Part shown: in pieces, positions 11,000 to 22,053 of the stretch
Layout of the letters: every line of letters begins with the position of its first letter
How positions within the stretch are numbered: position 1 is the first letter of the stretch
Assembly (NCBI RefSeq): GCF_003576645.1
Contig: NC_044930.1
Span: 22,492,160-22,556,159, forward strand
Source of the DNA: Ipomoea triloba
Taxonomy: Eukaryota > Streptophyta > Magnoliopsida > Solanales > Convolvulaceae
Direction of reading: 5' to 3'
Length of the DNA stretch: 64,000 bases
Translations under genes and position numbers: made by a program
Notes under the pieces: model-generated
The model's database searches: none
Seen by the model: only the letters and a program-made list of their open reading frames with translations
Told to the model about the DNA's origin: nothing

Positions 11000-12055
11000 A
11001 TGGGGAAAGGCGGCGCAATCTCCGACGGCGTACTCAAGAAGATCATCCTCTCCTACGCCTACGTGGCCGTCTGGATCTTCCTCTCCTTCACCGTCATCGT
11101 CTACAACAAATACATCCTAGATCGGAAGCTCTACAACTGGCCGTTCCCAATCTCCCTCACAATGATCCACATGGCCTTCTGCTCCTCCCTCGCCTTCTTC
11201 CTCGTCCGCGTCCTCCGCCTCGTGGACCCGCCGTCGTCTCTCTCCCGTCACGTGTACCTCACGTGCATCCTCCCAATCGGCGCTCTCTACTCGCTCTCCC
11301 TCTGGTTTTCTAACTCCGCTTACATTTATCTCTCCGTGTCTTTTATTCAGATGCTCAAGGCTCTAATGCCGGTCGCGGTTTACTCCATCGGGATTTTGTT
11401 TAAGAAAGACGCGTATAAGCCGTCTACCATGGCTAATATGATCTCTATCTCCATCGGCGTCGCTATTGCCGCCTACGGTGAGGCTAAGTACGATTCCTGG
11501 GGGGTATTGCTGCAGCTCGCCGCCGTCGCGTTTGAGGCCACGCGATTGGTTATGATTCAGATCTTGCTCACTTCAAAGGGGATCAGCTTAAACCCTATTA
11601 CTTCCTTGTACTATGTCGCTCCGAGTTGTCTCCTTTTCCTCTCGATTCCGTGGCTCCTCGTGGAATTCCCCGTCCTGAGACGGAGCTCCGGTTTCCGATT
11701 CGATTTCACCGTTTTCGGGACCAATTCCCTCTGCGCTTTCGCGCTCAATCTCGCCGTTTTCCTCCTCGTCGGCAAGACTTCGGCTCTGACCATGAATGTC
11801 GCCGGCGTCGTCAAGGATTGGCTCCTAATCGCCTTCTCCTGGTCCGTAATCAAGGACACTGTAACTCCGATCAATCTTCTCGGGTATGGATTAGCTTTTC
11901 TAGGAGTTGCGTTTTATAACCACTCGAAACTACAGGCATTGAAGGCGAAAGAAGCTCAGAAGAAAGCTCAGCAACAGACAGACGAAGAAAGCGGGAAGCT
12001 ATTGGGCGAGAGCGGCGGCGATTCGCTGGGGAAGAAGGGCGATGCGCAGGCCTAA
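11000..12055 (+). CDS. Sugar-phosphate/nucleotide-sugar translocator family protein (TPT/DMT)
   Basis: An intact, intronless 351-codon gene. The product is a multi-pass membrane protein of the triose-phosphate/nucleotide-sugar translocator branch of the drug/metabolite transporter superfamily, with about ten hydrophobic segments between residues 14 and 310. Family landmarks include [49 protein letters not shown] and the strongly conserved [18 protein letters not shown] near residues 262-280. The hydrophilic C-tail (from about 315) is rich in Lys, Gln and Glu. It closely resembles the single-exon Arabidopsis group that I recall as At2g25520/At4g32390/At5g25400/At5g11230. The substrate is unproven; members are thought to exchange sugar phosphates or nucleotide sugars at Golgi or ER membranes. 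Codon use is much GC-richer than the flanks. The ATG follows a C-rich leader (10900-10999). Confidence 0.95.
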   Translation: MGKGGAISDGVLKKIILSYAYVAVWIFLSFTVIVYNKYILDRKLYNWPFPISLTMIHMAFCSSLAFFLVRVLRLVDPPSSLSRHVYLTCILPIGALYSLSLWFSNSAYIYLSVSFIQMLKALMPVAVYSIGILFKKDAYKPSTMANMISISIGVAIAAYGEAKYDSWGVLLQLAAVAFEATRLVMIQILLTSKGISLNPITSLYYVAPSCLLFLSIPWLLVEFPVLRRSSGFRFDFTVFGTNSLCAFALNLAVFLLVGKTSALTMNVAGVVKDWLLIAFSWSVIKDTVTPINLLGYGLAFLGVAFYNHSKLQALKAKEAQKKAQQQTDEESGKLLGESGGDSLGKKGDAQA

Positions 12056-12400
12056 TTTCGTAATTTCACTCGGAGATTTTCAAAGAACAAAAAAAAGAAA
12101 AGAAAATAAAAGTGTTGCTGTGGAAGAAGAACAAAGATTGAGGAAGGATTCCAGCGTTGACTGTCGGTCTCGTAGAGTTTTTGAGATCCAGATTTCCTGC
12201 TGCCACTGTCGACTCCATGTATTTTAGTAGAGTTTTAAACTTTTAATCTAAATCAGCCTATAAGCTTATTTTCATCTTCTACAATATTAAAAATTGTTTG
12301 TTTTCTTTTTTCCTTCTGCCTGTGTATTAGGAACGGTTTATGATTATGAATTTCTTGATTTATACAGTTGATTAATAAAATTATTATACCCTTCAGAAGA
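12056..12400 (+). other. Probable 3' UTR of the translocator gene
   Basis: The transcribed tail likely extends into this AT-rich stretch. AATAAAATT near 12374 is a candidate polyadenylation signal. The exact end cannot be seen from sequence. Confidence 0.4.
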
Positions 12401-12459
12401 TCTTTCATGTTTTCTGCAATTTTATGTGGGATATATTTCCAGTCATAAACTTCTAAGTT

Positions 12460-13200
12460 GACTTAAAGAAATGCATAAATGCATTTGTTGGTACATGAGG
12501 AAATGTTAGACATCAAGCCCCTAAGGCTCATTTTAGTGGTTTGCCAATTCAAAGTAAGGTTTATAGTACTTTCCCTAACAATTGCATTGTTTAGGGGGTT
12601 TGGTAAGGATTTGTCCTGGTTTATTACAGATTTAGAGGTGGCCAAATCCTAGTCCTTGATTTAGGTTAGCACAAATCAAGACCGGCCCACGATAACCTAG
12701 GCTGGTCCCGGGCTTGGGCTTGAGCCTCTTGTGGGTCGGTCCCGAATTAGGATCATAATTTTCTTTTTAATTTTTATATACAATTTTTGTTTGAAATAAA
12801 ATTTAAGTCATTGATCTCATAATTAACAATGAAAGTTCTTACTACGGAGTACTTAAACTACTTCAACCTTTTGATATAATAATGCATATATATATACACA
12901 CAGTCATGCGCACTTTTTTAAAGTTAATATTTTTGTTTAAAATAATATTTTAACTATTAATCTCAAAATAAAATATATATATGAATTTCTACCGAAAAAG
13001 AATTTATAAGACTTTAATAACGTTTGAATTTGTACAATTAAAATTTTTTATAAAACATGTATTATTATTTGATAACTTTTAAATATTATAAAGTGTATAC
13101 TATATAATGTATAAAGTCCATTCTAGATTTTTCCTGGGCCGATTTCGAGCTGAGCTCTAAGCTTTTTTTTTTTTTTTTTTTAGTAGGACCTGAACCCAAT
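12460..13200. other. AT-rich intergenic repeat debris
   Basis: No gene. Repeat-like GC-richer words (ACCGGCCCACGATAACC, GGTCCCGGGCTTGGGCTTG, about 12680-12740) look like the edge of a degraded element. A T-run lies at 13164-13181. Confidence 0.4.
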
Positions 13201-13201
13201 T

Positions 13202-13548
13202 GTTAGACTATGGACCAGGGTTAATATTGCATTGTGAACCTTGATAAAAAAAAATTGTTCATTCAGTTAATACATTTTGTACCTACAGTTAAAGTTTCTG
13301 TACATGTAAACAAATAACTTGATAATTATTGACACATAATATGATAGCTACAGGTACATAAACTGTCAACTACAAGTACAGAATGTGTAAACTGCATATA
13401 TCGAATAATTGCTAACACATAATATGATAGCTACAAGTACAGAAACTATCAACTACGGGTACATAATGTGTCAAGATACAGAATCCAAAGGTTACTTTTG
13501 GACCAATGTCTAAAATGCAAAGTAGACCCTGGTATATGATATAATTTG
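13202..13548. mobile_element. Degraded MULE-like MITE with internal minisatellite
   Basis: The ends GTTAGACTATGGACCAGGG and, on the right, GTAGACCCTGGTATATGAT-like sequence are roughly inverted. The interior repeats a ~20-bp word of the type ATAGCTACAGGTACA/AACTACAAGTACAGAA several times (13270-13480). It resembles the elements at 13622 and 46241 but is more decayed, and the target duplication is unclear. Confidence 0.45.
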
Positions 13549-13621
13549 CCACATCAACTTGCCATCTATAAGCCGGTTCAAGTTTGGGTTAAGCCCAACC
13601 CATGCCCGGTGAAACCCAGAC

Positions 13622-14058
13622 CAGTTGTTATGCCGTGGACCCGGGTCTATGTTCACAATTTCATAACTCTATGTTCATAATTTTATAACCCATGTTCACA
13701 ATTTCATAACTCCATGTTCACAGTTTTATAACTTCATGTTCACAATTTCATAATTTCATCTTCACAATTTTATAGCTTTACATTCACAATTTCATAACTC
13801 TATGTTCACAATGTTATAACTCTATGTTCACAATTTATAACTCTATATTAAACAGTATTAAAACTCTATGTTCAACAGTATAACACAATTTTTGAATCTA
13901 TATAACAAATTGTAAATATAGAATTCAAAATTTATGAATATTGAGTAATGTAATTTTGTATATTGAGATCTAAAATTGTGAACATAAAATTCTAAATTTG
14001 TGAACATAGACTCGGATCCACCTTACAAAGTGGACCCGGGTCCATAGCATAATTTGCC
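13622..14058. mobile_element. MULE-like MITE with AT-rich minisatellite
   Basis: Inverted ends (GTTATGCCGTGGACCCGGGT on the left; TGGACCCGGGTCCATAGCAT on the right) with flanking 9-mers AACCCAGAC (13613-13621) and AACCCAAAC (14059-14067). The interior is about ten degenerate copies of a ~22-28-bp unit containing ATGTTCACAATTTCATAACT (about 13650-13880). Confidence 0.65.
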
Positions 14059-14067
14059 AACCCAAAC

Positions 14068-15320
14068 ACACTTTTTTTCCAGGCTGATTCAGGACTTATT
14101 CGACCTTGAACCAGCCCATGGCCACTTCTATGGTGTACAAGTATTTCAGGGAAACTTGAGACTATTGAGATATATCTTACGGTTTATTTTTCTACCAAGA
14201 CTATAGGAGAACAAGAGCACGATTCTCATATTTGAAGTGCAAATCTTTATGAGGCATTTGGTGGTAATAGAATAGGAATTTCAATTCGTTAGAATGAAAG
14301 AGGGTTAGTAGTATAAAGATCAAAATGCCCGTAAAATTGCAATTCTTAGGACAATGTAAAGTTATTAAGGTGGAGTAATTTGGTCTTCACAAGTTACAAT
14401 CTACCTTATCTTTTCACATATCATGAAATTGCAACATCTAAGATAAGTAGGACTTGCAATTGCTCACAATTTTATGAAATTATAATTCTTTCCAATCAGA
14501 CTAAAAAAGTTTCACTTTATTTCCAATCAAACTGGAAAAAAAAAATCACTTTTTGAAATCTAGAAAATGCGAGAGATCAAGCTCATACCTTTTATCTAAA
14601 GTTGTATACTTATGCTGACATGACGTTATTAATATAAAAGAGAATTGTATATATAGTAGTGCAAACTCACTTCTCATTCGAATGTGAGACAAATGCTTCT
14701 TCTAAGTCTTTCAACCTTTATTTTCCAACTTAAATGGGTCGTCTACTTTGATAATCAATTTGTCATACACTCATTATTCATTTTAAGCATACAATATACG
14801 AATTTTTACATCTCACTTCGAAGAACCAATTCACTTAGACCCGATCCAAATTCGAGAGTGTACTTAAAATGTCATTTTGCTAAAAAATTCCAACTTCTTG
14901 GTCCATCCAGTCATCCAAATTTTCATATAATCTTTTATTATAGTAAGTTTTATTGACCATTTTTGACTAGTGAGTGTAGACGATATCTTTTGACAAGTTG
15001 TTGGTAATAGCAATAATCTCTGATATTTTTAATGGCAATGATTTTTTTTAAAAAAAATTCTCAAAGTGATTGGAAATATGATTTTTAATTATAAATCTTA
15101 AATTTTCGACCACTTTTTAGTGGTATGATTGGTCTCATTAATTTTATTTATGTATTTTTCAATTCTCTAATTTTTCTTTATTCAATTTTTTTTTTCATTT
15201 TTCCTTGCTCAATGTCCAATTCCATTCTTCATTCTCTCATCTCTTTTTATTTTTATTTTTTTTAAATGTACAAGTAATTGTATTCTCTATTTTTTTTCCA
15301 GTGTTTTGATAAAATATAAA
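14068..15320. other. AT-rich intergenic sequence
   Basis: No gene or clear element. A stretch at about 14260-14480 of short inverted words (TTGCAATTC/GAATTGCAA-like) may be an eroded MITE. Confidence 0.4.
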
Positions 15321-15324
15321 TTAT

Positions 15325-15552
15325 GAATATTTTTTTTGAGTACTATTGACTCTGTTATAATGTAATATCTGTTCATAGCTACTTTATCAACCTAATGAGG
15401 CTCGAACCCACCCCTTTCATATGGGGTGCAACCGGGTTCGAGCCTTAGTTGAGGCGATATTAAATCTTTGTCCTTCAGTAAGTTGAGAAAGTAGTTATGA
15501 ACAAATACTACATTGTAACAGAGTCAGTAGTACTCAAAAAATATTATAAATT
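15325..15552. mobile_element. Inverted SINE dimer (foldback)
   Basis: A near-perfect foldback: arms of about 72 bp (15326-15396 and 15481-15552) run from a tail-proximal GAGTACTATTGACTCTG word inward. The centre carries AGGCTCGAACCC and GGGTTCGAGCCT, a perfect inverted 12-mer equal to a tRNA-type B box in both directions. It looks like two 5'-truncated copies of the local SINE joined head to head. Confidence 0.6.
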
Positions 15553-15781
15553 CAATAATAACATAATAAAAATAGGTAAACAAACAATATAATGAGTATC
15601 AACATCAAATATTTGTCTTTTATACAAATACATCATATTATTTATTTAAGGGTCTTTTTTGGGGGATGATTTTAGCCTTAACGTCAGACTAAGTCTAATG
15701 ATGGTATTCTCGAACGACGCACAAACAGTGCACACACGACGCACACACAATGCACGCAAAACACACACATTATCAAATTTA

Positions 15782-16792
15782 GGAATAAGGGCCAAATTGG
15801 CCACTGAACGTAACGCGATAGTGCAATCAGACCACTGGACCTAAAAAACGTTCAATTACCCCACTCAACAGCCCACATGACTCCAATTTCACCGCATAGC
15901 CGGTTCCCATCCCTTTCTTCCGGTTGATTGCTGACCAGGCTGATGACATGGCATTAATAATTGTTTTTTGTTTTTTTTTCTTAGTTTTTGTTGCTTCCGG
16001 TCGAACTCTTCAGCTTCGCCACAAACTCATCTTCGTCCAGAGAATTCGCGTGCAGAGCTTCCAAATCACACGACGAAGACGACGACGAGTAACACGCCGG
16101 TCGCCTCGTCAGCGGCGTAGTGGGCCCGCTAGCGGGGGCCACCGTCGATTCCTCCTCAGAACTCGTCGTCCGCGACTCACTAAACTCGTTCAAAACCTCG
16201 CAATCGCTATGTTTCTCCGTCCCGCGGCTCTGAGAATCCATTAACGCACGCACGAGCTTCTCCGCCGAGAGAAAATCAATCGACGCCGGAGATTCCAGAA
16301 GCGAAGACTCACACCAGTTCAGAATAGCAGATCTGAGCGCCAAATTCGGGATAACGACGGAGAAATCCGGCGCCGATCCATCGTGCAAAACCGGCGTAAA
16401 ACACAGAGACTTACAAGCATTAACGCAGTGGCGCTCGAAGGTATGGCCGGAGGAGACGATAACAGGGTCCGCCATTAACGAACGGGAGATTGGACACAAG
16501 AACTCAGTGGGAATTGTAAGATGCTTCCTGAGAAACGTCGACCTGTGTGTTCTTAATTTAGGATTCTTACACGCTGGAAGCAACAAAAACTAAGAAAAAT
16601 AAACAAAAAACAATTATTAATGCCATGTCATCAGCCTGGTCAGCAATCAACCGGAAGAAAGGGATGGGAACCGGCTATGCGGTGAAATTGGAGTCATGTG
16701 GGCTGTTGAGTGGGGTAATTGAACGTTTTTTAGGTCCAGTGGTCTGATTGCACTATCGCGTTACGTTCAGTGGCCAATTTGGCCCTTATTCC
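15782..16792. mobile_element. Pack-MULE carrying a captured U-box gene fragment
   Basis: A 1011-bp element with 217-bp terminal inverted repeats (15782-15998 and 16576-16792) that I compared base by base and found to differ at one position. Both ends start GGAATAAGGGCCAAATTGG. Perfect 9-bp target duplications TCAAATTTA flank it (15773-15781, 16793-16801), as for Mutator-like elements. No transposase is present. The 577-bp interior is far GC-richer than the flanks and encodes part of a plant U-box protein on the minus strand. This is the Pack-MULE arrangement: host gene sequence between MULE ends. The near-identical repeats imply recent movement. Confidence 0.93.
15981..16586 (-). pseudogene. 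Captured U-box E3 ubiquitin ligase 5' fragment (PUB-type) inside Pack-MULE
   Basis: An open frame of 201 codons reads from the right TIR through the captured segment and stops in the left TIR. Residues about 26-95 form a U-box, the RING-like E2-docking domain, with FLCPISRSLMADPVIVSSGH and DFSVVIPNLALRSAILNWC. It is closest to the plant PUB38-41 group by my recognition. The ARM repeats that follow in full-length ligases are absent; a Ser-rich tail ending in TIR-encoded GSNKN replaces them. The frame opens at a non-ATG codon; the first internal ATG (residue 38) lies inside the U-box. It is thus a fragment, possibly transcribed, and unlikely to be a complete ligase. Confidence 0.85.
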
Positions 16793-16801
16793 TCAAATTT
16801 A

Positions 16802-17008
16802 TTGTATTAAGACAATTAGTTTTCTTTGCATTAAGAACTAAAAGAAAGTAGACGATAAAATACATTTGCCCGTAGTTCATCATAAACCTTAGCTTGTATT
16901 GTAATTTTTAATTTATTTTGTATTTGATATTTTGTATTCGAACTTTGTATTTGAACATTTTTTTAATTCATTTTACTTTCACTTCTTCGCCCCCACTGAA
17001 AGGAAATT
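16802..17008. other. AT-rich sequence with a transposon-like end
   Basis: The piece around 16960-17025 (TTCGCCCCCACTGAA, then TCTGTCCTTGCC) resembles one at 54075-54135 (CTCGCTCCCACTCAACT, then GGATTCGTCCATGCC). Both are probably the end of a dispersed repeat. Confidence 0.4.
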
Positions 17009-17384
17009 CTAAATCTGTCCTTGCCTACATCCGATGACGAGGGTGTTGCTGAGGGTGGACAAAGAGAAGGTGGTTATGGACCAATCCAGCCCTCCATTCT
17101 TAACAAAGTTGGCCCATATCACCAGCGCCACCACCACCATTGCCTTGGCCACCGCGTCGGAGGCGATGAACGGATAGTTCATAGTGTAGGGGCCTACTTG
17201 GGACATGAAATGGAAGTTGAAGAAAGGGAGGATGAAGAAACAGTTGAAGCGGTTAATGACATCGCAGTAGTCGGGTTTAAATATGTGCCACCACCGAATT
17301 GAACCGTAACCTAAGACCATCGCTACGTAGAGCGGCGCCATGACCACCACCACCTTGCATTGTATATGTCGTCCCCCCTATCAT
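17009..17384 (-). pseudogene. PIN auxin efflux carrier N-terminal fragment
   Basis: Minus-strand sequence encodes the first membrane segments of a PIN carrier: APLYVAMVLGYGSIRWWHIF, then INRFNCFFILPFFNFHF, PYTMNYPFIASDAVAK and ITTFSLSTLSNTLVIG, all in family order (about 105 residues against 350-650 for a full PIN). A likely original ATG (17384) with MIGGDDIYN lies in another frame, so a frameshift separates it from the rest. After NTLVIG the similarity ends abruptly in repeat DNA. The combination suits the short PIN5/PIN8 type, but that is a judgement from memory. It is a broken exon-1 fragment, possibly moved by a transposon. Confidence 0.82.
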
Positions 17385-17487
17385 TTTTTTTTTTGGGGGT
17401 TTCCCTTTAATAATAATTTTGTTGTAATCGTAGGTTGTTGTGTGGGTGAGTGAATGAATGAAGGAGGTTATATAGTGTTAATACGGA

Positions 17488-18079
17488 GTATTAATTAATT
17501 AATTTATTAGTAAAATAATAATAAATCAATAAAACATAATTAGTAAGAAAATAACGTAATTTATAAGGAAATATTCTTTGGTAAGAAAATAACGTAATTT
17601 ATCGGTGCAAGTGTGCAACGAACAGTAATATCTATTAATTGGTAATATTTTTTGCACATTCTACGTAATAATGTAATTTATAAGGAAATAATGAATTATT
17701 AATTATTATGTTATTTTATAAATTAAAGAAATAAACAATAATACTAATGTAGAATTACGTTACTTACACCAATACTAATAATAGTATAGTCATTTTGTTT
17801 GGTAGTAATCATTATATATGTACACATATATGTGTGTATATATTAAAGTTCCATATTGAATGTATAAAAAATACTCCGTAATATTTTTATTTTAGTATGG
17901 ATTTGGTAACAGTCTAACAGACAAATATTTCTATTTTTTTTTTATTTTATTGTTCAAAAGTTGGTTATGAGATGATGATGACTTTTATCATTATTAAAGG
18001 AAAGAATTATAAATTACGAATATATATTATCTACTTTTTAAATTTTTTAAAATTGATATTACTACTGTCGGTAGTATAT
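17488..18079. repeat. Direct repeat, copy 1 (~590 bp)
   Basis: Nearly the same sequence as 19592-20160 in the same orientation: both run from an ATTAATTAATTAATTTAT start, through ACGTAATTTATAAGGAAAT words, to ATTACTACTGTCGGTAGTAT. It is very AT-rich and encodes nothing. This copy lacks the Helitron 5' terminus found before copy 2. Confidence 0.85.
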
Positions 18080-19020
18080 ATATGTGTGTTGTCCGAAAAT
18101 TGGCTGGCCTTGCGGGCTAAGTTATGCCAAACTTCCGATCAATACACTGGGTGAGACACAGCGTCGAAACATGCTTGACGTCTCGCGCCTGGGCAGCACG
18201 CGAAGCTCGCATGAGTCAATGTCTCGCGGACGACCTTCTGCGTGTAACTGAAGTGACCTCTAGAAGGCTATAATCTGGATCGCCGATTCTCCTTCCACCA
18301 TGACTGTTTAGGAGATTAATTCAGGATGTTACAGAATTTTGACTGTTCAGATCAGGAGACTAATTCAGGATGTTACAGAATTTATTTCTTATTTATTCTG
18401 ATCATAACACCTAGAATTAATCTCTTGTTAAGTGGGTGGTTAAATGGGGAGTTAGTGGGAGATTAAAGTCTTGCTAGTGAGAGGAGGTTACATTGTCAGA
18501 ATTGAATGTCCTTACTCCTTCATCTCCTACATATACTTCTAGGTGAGCAGCAGATTTTTATGTACAACATATACGTGATATACATATACACGAAATACAT
18601 ACTTTTCCACCTCGAAATCCTGCTCAACCTTTCTTCAAGCCACATGTGTTCATCCCACGTTCTTGTTCGCCGGGTCCCAAGTTTGTGTGCTCAAACGCAG
18701 GGATCGTAGTACGTTTTATCCTGGGAAACATAGGCCGCAATGCTCCAGCACCACAGGAAGCGGTAAATAAGGTTTTAAGGACAGAGGCAACTCGACTCGT
18801 GCTTACAACTACCCCAATTTCGTCCATATTCGTCCCCGTGTTATTCCAAGTTTATTTAAATTCCTTGAATTATTTATTTTATTTATTTATTTTATTGTGG
18901 ATTTTCTATTTGCTCCATTTTCTTGGGTTTTTCGAGAATTATTTTCAACAAAGGTTGAATCCCTAATCCCAAGGGCCCCATACCCCGGTCCGAGTGCCCG
19001 ATAGAGTATTTGGGAGGATG
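18080..19020. other. Unresolved GC-richer transposon-like segment
   Basis: It contains words such as GCGGGCTAAGTTATGCC, GTCTCGCGCCTGGGCAGC and, near 18700, CGCAGGGATCGTAGTACG, which look like LTR or leader sequence of a retroelement. No polyprotein or paired ends are visible. A ~40-bp unit (GACTGTT...TTCAGGATGTTACAGAATTT) is tandemly doubled at 18302-18383. Confidence 0.35.
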
Positions 19021-19276
19021 TAAATTACGCTAACTCAATGACTCAACAGACAGGGCGAAAGAGATAATAGAAAAGTGCTAGAAATCAGTACGAGTACAAG
19101 TTGGACCATGTAAATATAAAATAAAAAGAGAAAAGTGCTATTTTAATTTACCTCTCGGTCGAACTCGTGGCACAATGTCTTCTTATTTCGTAGAGTTTAC
19201 CTGTGCATAGACTTAAGTAGTGGCGACATGCTTTTCTTGTCAGCCAAAAAAAATGTTAAAATTTTAATTTACACCC

Positions 19277-19320
19277 AATATAACAACAACAACAACAACA
19301 ACAACAACAATAATAATAAG
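19277..19320. repeat. (CAA)n/(TAA)n microsatellite
   Basis: About 14 trinucleotide units of CAA followed by TAA. Confidence 0.95.
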
Positions 19321-19532
19321 TACCCAATACAACTAGGCCGGCATGTAGCATTTTGGCCGGTGTGCATCTAGTGCAAATTGATACCTTACACATTTCCAAT
19401 TTCATTTTTATTATCATGTTTAATATTTATTGGTCAAATTAACTTTTTCTTCTTTTTTTTTTTTAGTATTTATTTCTTATTAGTTTTAAATTTGATTTTT
19501 TTTATATTAATAATTAATTTAATCTATATCTA

Positions 19533-20160
19533 TCTATACTATTAATAAAAGTAAAATCCTCATCTTCTATTTTCCCGCTCAAACTTTTTTAATATTAATT
19601 AATTAATTTATAAGTAAAATAATTAATAAAACATAATTAGTAAGAAAATAACGTAATTTATAAGGAAATATTCTTTGGTAAGAAAATAACGTAATTTATT
19701 GGTGCAACAAACGGTAATATCTATTAATTGGTAATATTCTTTGCACATTCTACGTAATAATGTAATTTATAAGGAAATAATGAATTATTAATTATTATGT
19801 TATTTTATAAGGAAATAATCAATAATACTAATACGTTACTTAAACCAATACTAATAATAGTATAGTCATTTTGTTTGGTAGTAACATTATATATGTACAC
19901 ACAAATATGTGTGTATATATTAAAGTTTCATATTGAATGTATAAAAAATACTTCGTAATATTTTTATTTTAGTATAGATTTGGTAACAGTCTAACAGACA
20001 CATATTTCTATTTCTTTTCTTCCTTTTTTGATTTTAATGTTCAAAAGTTGGTTATGAGATGATAATGACTTTTATCATTATTAAAGGAAAGAATTATAAA
20101 TTACATATTAACTACTTTTTAATTTTTTAAAAATTGATATTACTACTGTCGGTAGTATAT
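19533..20160 (+). mobile_element. Helitron-like element: 5' terminus plus direct repeat copy 2
   Basis: TCTATACTATTAATAAAAGT follows an A at 19532, matching the plant Helitron 5' end. The next ~30 bases match the minus-strand terminus at 1207. From 19592 the sequence repeats 17488-18079. No Rep/helicase frame or certain 3' hairpin is seen, so this is a non-autonomous or truncated copy and the right boundary is only where the duplication ends. Confidence 0.5.
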
Positions 20161-20920
20161 GAAATTCTTTGATCATATTAGTGCATCTGTAAATACTTTT
20201 GGATGTAGAGACTAAGTCTTTAATTTACAAGAAAGTTCGTAATCGTTATTCAATTCAAAGATTCATTTTGGGTAAAGTTATTTTATGACCTTAGCCGGAA
20301 AATGACCACAATAAAGATAATTAACCTAAGTTGTTCATAATTAATCGGTTTAAATTAAAAAAAAAATTAATAGATAACTTTTACGATGAGTTGAATTTGA
20401 AACTTTTTGTTTATTAAGCTAATTATTGGACTAATTTTGATAGGAATTGTGCATTTTGGGGAACAATTCTTGAGCTACTTGTAGATTACTAATGAACTTT
20501 TCTCTCAGATTATTAATGAACTTATAATTACAATGTAATGGGTCAGTTGTGTTGAAAAAAAAAAAATTACATGTCGCAGTAATTTATGAGTGCATCATTT
20601 GCTTCATCAATCAAAGCCATATGCATCGCTCTCAACTGGATCCCACCCCATCATTATCGTTTTCTAACGGTGAAATTTGTTCAGTTATGCTTATACATCA
20701 CTCGGATCCTATTTTTGAAAAGAGATTGAAAATAAAATAAATTTAAATTTTGGGATAAAGAAATTACTTGAAATATTATTTTCATTATTTGATTGGTAGA
20801 AATAAATTGATGGAAATAATTAATATGAATACTCATATATCCCTATATAGTAAAAAATATATTTGGGTAATATAGAAATTGATGTTGTATTTTTTTTCTT
20901 CTTTTAGGCTGTCCTCAACC
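20161..20920. other. AT-rich intergenic sequence
   Basis: No gene. A fragment near 20285-20345 (GACCTTAGCCGGAAAATGACC) is similar to the GACCTTAGTCGAC repeat at 52568. Confidence 0.4.
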
Positions 20921-20929
20921 CTGCTAATC

Positions 20930-21070
20930 TCCCCCTTTTTAATCTATGTGGCAAGAGAGAGTTTTTCCATTTATTATTATTTAATGCCACGTGTGTTGCA
21001 ATAGGAGAGAGAAATTGCTAAATTAGCAAGAAGAGAGAGAATGAAAAAGTGAGAGAAAAAGCATGGTAAA
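20930..21070. repeat. Possible small MITE
   Basis: GC-richer short-word sequence with GAGAGAGA tracts and mirrored CTAATCTCCCCC/GGAGAGAGAAATTGCTAAATTAGC ends. Boundaries are uncertain. Confidence 0.3.
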
Positions 21071-21669
21071 TTTGATTTTTGTACTTTTTTTTATCTTTTT
21101 TATTTCCTATTATATAATTTATCTTTTTTAAGGAGTGAAAGATAAAATACCAAAGAAAAATAAGGAAGTCATTTTTCATTGGAATAAACTTTTCATCAAC
21201 CAAATTGGTAAAATTTATTTTTTTCCTCAAACTCGAGGAAAAAAATTATTCAAGGAAAATGTTTTCTTGTGAACAAAACATGTCATTAGACTTTAGATAA
21301 ATCGAACTCAAATAACATATCAAGTGAGAGGGGCTGAGTCGCTTAAGTAAAGCTAGAAATTTGGAACTATATGTATGTATGTAAAAACACTTTTAAGAGA
21401 GCTATAAAACTATTTAATTGAACTAATTTGATGATAGATAAATGGTATTTGTTGAGGTTAATGCACCGACGACAATCTTCGAGGCTTAGCGATAGCAAAA
21501 TTAAATAATCCAAACTTGTGTCAACTATAGACAATAACATAAGCACAATATACAAGGTTTTTATAATATTGACTCTGTTACAATATAGTAACATAAGCAC
21601 GATATACAAGTTATTATATTTAAAATTATTATTTAATGGCACTTACAAATATCTTTTGATTATATGTGT

Positions 21670-21900
21670 GTGTGTGAGAGAGAGAGAGCTCAAATGCGGT
21701 CAGGTCTTAACGTGCGGTCGGTGCAGCCTCACCATTAGGTATGAAAAACGCACCTATAATGTTAGAAAATGCTCAACAAAGAAATGCACCAATGCACCAC
21801 AACATGTACCATTAGGTAGTCATAAACGCACCACACAATGTTCTGAAACGTACCATTGCTGCATTTCATTGTTGTGCAATTCTTAACACTATTGATACGT
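21670..21900. repeat. Degenerate minisatellite-like stretch
   Basis: Repeated AATGCACCA, ACCATTAGGTA and AACGCACC words with a ~22-30-bp periodicity lie next to a long AT microsatellite. It is probably the interior of a non-autonomous element. Confidence 0.4.
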
Positions 21901-21936
21901 TTTTGCACGTTAAAACATGACCACACTGGAACTTGG

Positions 21937-21940
<4 letters not shown>

Positions 21941-21984
<44 letters not shown>

Positions 21985-21985
21985 N

Positions 21986-22050
<65 letters not shown>
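21941..22050. repeat. Long (AT)n microsatellite with one ambiguous base
   Basis: About 110 bp of AT repeat interrupted by the only N in the window (21985), so the true length is uncertain here. Confidence 0.95.

Positions 22051-22053
<3 letters not shown>

Noticed and set aside
11611..11919. Antisense and shifted frames inside the translocator gene
   Set aside because: Shadows caused by the GC-rich codon use of the real gene.
15924..16244. Plus-strand Arg-rich frame inside the Pack-MULE
   Set aside because: It is antisense to the U-box coding sequence; its Arg-rich part is the complement of Ser codons. Only the TIR start was kept as an observation.
17021..17302. Plus-strand 93-codon frame over the PIN fragment
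   Set aside because: Antisense to clear PIN coding sequence.
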